Assembly: GCF_000317895.1 (NCBI RefSeq)
Contig: NC_019567.1
Coordinates: 1,302,001-1,366,000, forward strand
Direction of reading: 5' to 3'
Origin: Bdellovibrio bacteriovorus str. Tiberius
GTDB taxonomy: Bacteria > Bdellovibrionota > Bdellovibrionia > Bdellovibrionales > Bdellovibrionaceae
Length of the DNA stretch: 64,000 bases
Made by a program: the position numbers and the translations under genes. Below, one piece after another: positions 61,618-64,000 of the stretch (its first letter is position 1; each line of letters opens with the position of its first letter). The notes beneath the pieces are model-generated. The model was not told the DNA's origin. It worked only from the letters and a program-made list of their open reading frames with translations, and ran no database searches.

Positions 61618-63972
61618 TTGGGTCTTCACATAATTGTCACCATCTTAACAATAATCTGGGCCAGTCCTGGCAAAGCGATGCCGAATGTGGCTTTGGCGAT
61701 GGCTTGTATTAATCAGTCGCAATGCACTGATCAGATAAAAAAAATCCAAAATCAACTGCAGTGGAACTGTGAAGTTGAAACCAAATCCCAAAACTGTGTG
61801 AAGCTTTCTGAAGAACATCCTGACTGGGCGCCGTTGATGCGCAAGTGTGATCTGGCTTCGCAGTGTCAGGAACAAAAAGAGTACATGCAAAAAAAATCCC
61901 TGGCCTGTCTGCGCGGATATAAAAACGCGATGGTGGATCTGGGAATTTCCTTGAAAGACATGACCGTGTCACTGGCGGGTTTGGTTGAAGACAGCTGGGA
62001 ATCCATCAAGAAAAACAGTCGTGAGCGTGCAGCGTTCCTCAAACAATGCAACAGCTCCATAGACTGCAAAAAAGATCTGGTGAAAGACGATCACCGCTAC
62101 AACAAGCTTTCCGATGAAGACCTGAATAAGTTACCGGCGTCCTTCCTGTATGTGCAGGCTCAGGATATGAAGGCTTACATGTCCACGCTGGAACGTATGC
62201 GCCCGAAACCTTATGTGCCCATCGCTGAGCGCGCTCGTGATGAGGTCACGCTGACCCCCGAGCAGACGCAGAAGCTGCAAAGTCTGATGAGCATTGCGGG
62301 CTCCAAAATCAAAGAGCAGTACGATCGCTACATGTGTTACAACGCTTTGGCGCGCGAAGAGCTGGAGTGTTACGCGGTCGGCACCGTCGTGGATCCGACC
62401 CTGCTTGCGGGCTACTTCGTTAAAGGCGCCAGAGCCGCCACGGCGGCCGGTCGATTGATGAAGGCTGAAAAAGAAGTTCAAGCCGGGGCGGAAGTTGCGG
62501 CAGCTTCGGCAAAGATTTCCCGCAGTGAGCTGACGGGCCGTTATATCAGTTATTCGCCGACCAGTGTGGAGCAGAACACGGCGTGGATGGCACGGGCTGA
62601 AAAAGGGGCTGATTCCAAGGTCACTTTCCTGGATGTTGAAAACAGCCAGATGAAATATCTGAATGACAGCTTGAAAGACAAAAACCTTGTGACGGGACTG
62701 ACCAACTATCACAAGGAATTGCTGTTTGATAATATCAAGGCGCTGGAAGCCGCGAATCCGGGGCTGGTCATTGATAAGTATTCGGACTTTAAATCCTCGC
62801 GTTTTGCGTTCTCGGGGAAGGTGCCGAAGGATATTGATGCTCAGCTGAAAGCCGTTTTTGATAAAACCAACGCCGATTTCAATAAAAAGCTGAAAGAGTC
62901 TGACGCCCTGGCGGCAGGTACAAAGACCGAAGACTGGTTCCGGGCCGGAATCGGGAATTCAGCGGATGAAGCCAATATGGCGGCACGGTATTCCAGGCAG
63001 CTGGATAAAAATGAAATGCAAAGTTTCAGTCAGGGCGGTTTAAAAACAACCATGCAGCAGAAACTGACAGGCCTTGAAAAACAACGTGTCGAACTGCGAC
63101 GTGAAGTTGGTGGCACATCCATGGTGGATGGAAACACCTTTGATCAGGATGTGTTTGATATCGTCCGTAAAGGTAAGGGCGACACGGCTCAAGTGCAGCA
63201 GGCGCTGAAGAACCGCTATGCTTTAAGTGAAGTTTCCACAGGCACTGTGCAAAAACTGCAGTCCTATGTGAATGCGACAGACGAGTTTTCGCCGGGAATC
63301 TATATCGCCAAACGCGAGATCGCGCACTTAAACGCCGCCGATCAGGGTGGTTTGTCGGTGGATATCATCGGACTTGGTTCGGCCAACTTAAAAGGCACGG
63401 CCGAAGCTTTGGCCTCCTCATCCAACGTGAACAAAGCCCTTGAGTCCACGCGTGCGGCGGAAAAAGCCGTCACCAGGAAATTCAATGATCAGAAAAAACA
63501 GTTCGAAGATGTGCTGACAAGGGCTGTACCATCCGGAAAGCTGAAATCCCTGTGTTCCGGGGATGACTGCGTGGCGGTGGCGGTGAAGCCGCTGAATCAG
63601 GCGGAAAAGCAGGACATCCTAAAAGGTCTGGCGAATACAGATTATTCGGGCAGTTACCGACTGGCATTCATCCCGGATGGCGTGCAGAATGTGTCTGCCC
63701 GCAATGCTTTGGCCAATCACGGGGAATCGGTTGAAAAAATCCTGCGCCAGTCCTTGGGCTCTGAAATGGAGCCACGAAAACTCAAAGGCCTGACATTCGG
63801 CGTGGACATGCGGACTCAGAACTTGAACGAAGGCAGTGTCAAATTGCTGATGGGCGAAGCCAATGGCGTCAACCTGACTGCCCACGAACGCAAACGCATC
63901 CAGGAAGCCTTCAAAGCAGCCATCCAAAAATTCAACACCACCACCTCCACCAACTACAACGCCCTCCCTTAA
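61618..63972 (+). CDS. Large exported protein of unknown function
   Basis: From a TTG at 61618, preceded by GTGAGGAATATGAG, the product has about 784 residues and a signal peptide LGLHIIVTILTIIWASPGKA; a TTG at 61573 would add 15 residues. The first 200 residues have many Cys in pairs (CINQSQCTDQ, CDLASQCQEQ, CNSSIDCKKD), then a hydrophobic Gly/Ala stretch (AGYFVKGARAATAAGRLMKA) and a long helical, Lys-rich region. No enzyme motif is seen near the C-terminus (ALPSTOP region). Its size, export and Cys clusters suggest an envelope or surface role. The gene ends 28 bases before the window end. Confidence 0.75.
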   Translation: MGLHIIVTILTIIWASPGKAMPNVALAMACINQSQCTDQIKKIQNQLQWNCEVETKSQNCVKLSEEHPDWAPLMRKCDLASQCQEQKEYMQKKSLACLRGYKNAMVDLGISLKDMTVSLAGLVEDSWESIKKNSRERAAFLKQCNSSIDCKKDLVKDDHRYNKLSDEDLNKLPASFLYVQAQDMKAYMSTLERMRPKPYVPIAERARDEVTLTPEQTQKLQSLMSIAGSKIKEQYDRYMCYNALAREELECYAVGTVVDPTLLAGYFVKGARAATAAGRLMKAEKEVQAGAEVAAASAKISRSELTGRYISYSPTSVEQNTAWMARAEKGADSKVTFLDVENSQMKYLNDSLKDKNLVTGLTNYHKELLFDNIKALEAANPGLVIDKYSDFKSSRFAFSGKVPKDIDAQLKAVFDKTNADFNKKLKESDALAAGTKTEDWFRAGIGNSADEANMAARYSRQLDKNEMQSFSQGGLKTTMQQKLTGLEKQRVELRREVGGTSMVDGNTFDQDVFDIVRKGKGDTAQVQQALKNRYALSEVSTGTVQKLQSYVNATDEFSPGIYIAKREIAHLNAADQGGLSVDIIGLGSANLKGTAEALASSSNVNKALESTRAAEKAVTRKFNDQKKQFEDVLTRAVPSGKLKSLCSGDDCVAVAVKPLNQAEKQDILKGLANTDYSGSYRLAFIPDGVQNVSARNALANHGESVEKILRQSLGSEMEPRKLKGLTFGVDMRTQNLNEGSVKLLMGEANGVNLTAHERKRIQEAFKAAIQKFNTTTSTNYNALP

Positions 63973-64000
63973 AAGGTGCCTGGTTGTTTTTTCTGGCTAC

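Noticed and set aside
1-64000. tRNA, rRNA or CRISPR array
   Set aside because: No cloverleaf-like gene with GTTCRANNC, no rRNA-like sequence and no regularly spaced repeats were seen on either strand by reading; a tRNAscan or CRISPR search would confirm.

Overview
The window reads as a chromosomal segment of a predatory deltaproteobacterium of the Bdellovibrio type. This is inferred from gene content and style: very dense short operons, many Sec signal peptides and lipoboxes, a type IV pilin followed by a TPR membrane protein, secreted proteases and nucleases, a ClpS-ClpA pair, and dnaJ followed by dnaK. No species marker such as rRNA is present, so the strain is not assigned. I saw no tRNA, rRNA or CRISPR array.

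Layout. 1-6.4 kb: the end of an endonuclease I gene, a copy of an intergenic repeat, a giant multidomain lipoprotein (Ig-like, CUB, Calx-beta, RCC1-type propeller) and a small secreted protein. 6.5-11.7 kb: putA, a fumarylacetoacetase-family gene, a SixA-like phosphatase and hslO (Hsp33). 11.7-12.3 kb: two inverted copies of a GC-rich palindromic repeat. 12.3-19.7 kb: a phospholipase-D-like lipoprotein, a sensor kinase, a TraE/VirB8-like protein with a lipoprotein partner, a CofE-like ligase and NAD-type isocitrate dehydrogenase. 20-28 kb: a matrixin-like protease, small regulators, a coiled-coil protein with an Hsp20-like end, several unknown exported proteins and a lipase maturation factor. 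27.8-43 kb: lnt-mutS2-yeaQ, secreted proteins including a predicted PD-(D/E)XK nuclease and a subtilase, a lytic transglycosylase, htpX, clpA and clpS. 43-50.3 kb: pilA, a TPR protein, and a large Rhs/YD-repeat gene cut in two by a 1282-bp IS3-family element, then a membrane protein that may be its immunity partner. 50.4-54.6 kb: a BrnT/BrnA-like toxin-antitoxin pair with a shortened toxin, dnaJ and dnaK. 54.6-64 kb: a persulfide-dioxygenase-like hydrolase divergent from two YeeE-type transporter genes, acetyl-CoA synthetase, a DUF6580-like membrane protein, a Dus enzyme, small exported proteins, glutaredoxin, a methyltransferase and a large exported protein of unknown role.

How the parts fit. 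Proline and acetate catabolism (putA, icd, acs) suits growth on amino acids and lipids from prey. Protein quality control is well represented (hslO, clpS-clpA, htpX, dnaJ-dnaK). Envelope remodelling and secretion (lnt, slt, subtilase, matrixin, nucleases, pilin) suits invasion and digestion of other bacteria.

The most unusual observations are the cleanly reconstructable IS insertion in the Rhs gene (4-bp target duplication GGAA, reading frame restored on removal); its C-terminal tip, which has a possible Cys-His-Asp papain-like triad; two genes whose start codons lie inside the loop of strong inverted repeats built on GCCGATA; and at least two families of dispersed intergenic palindromic repeats.
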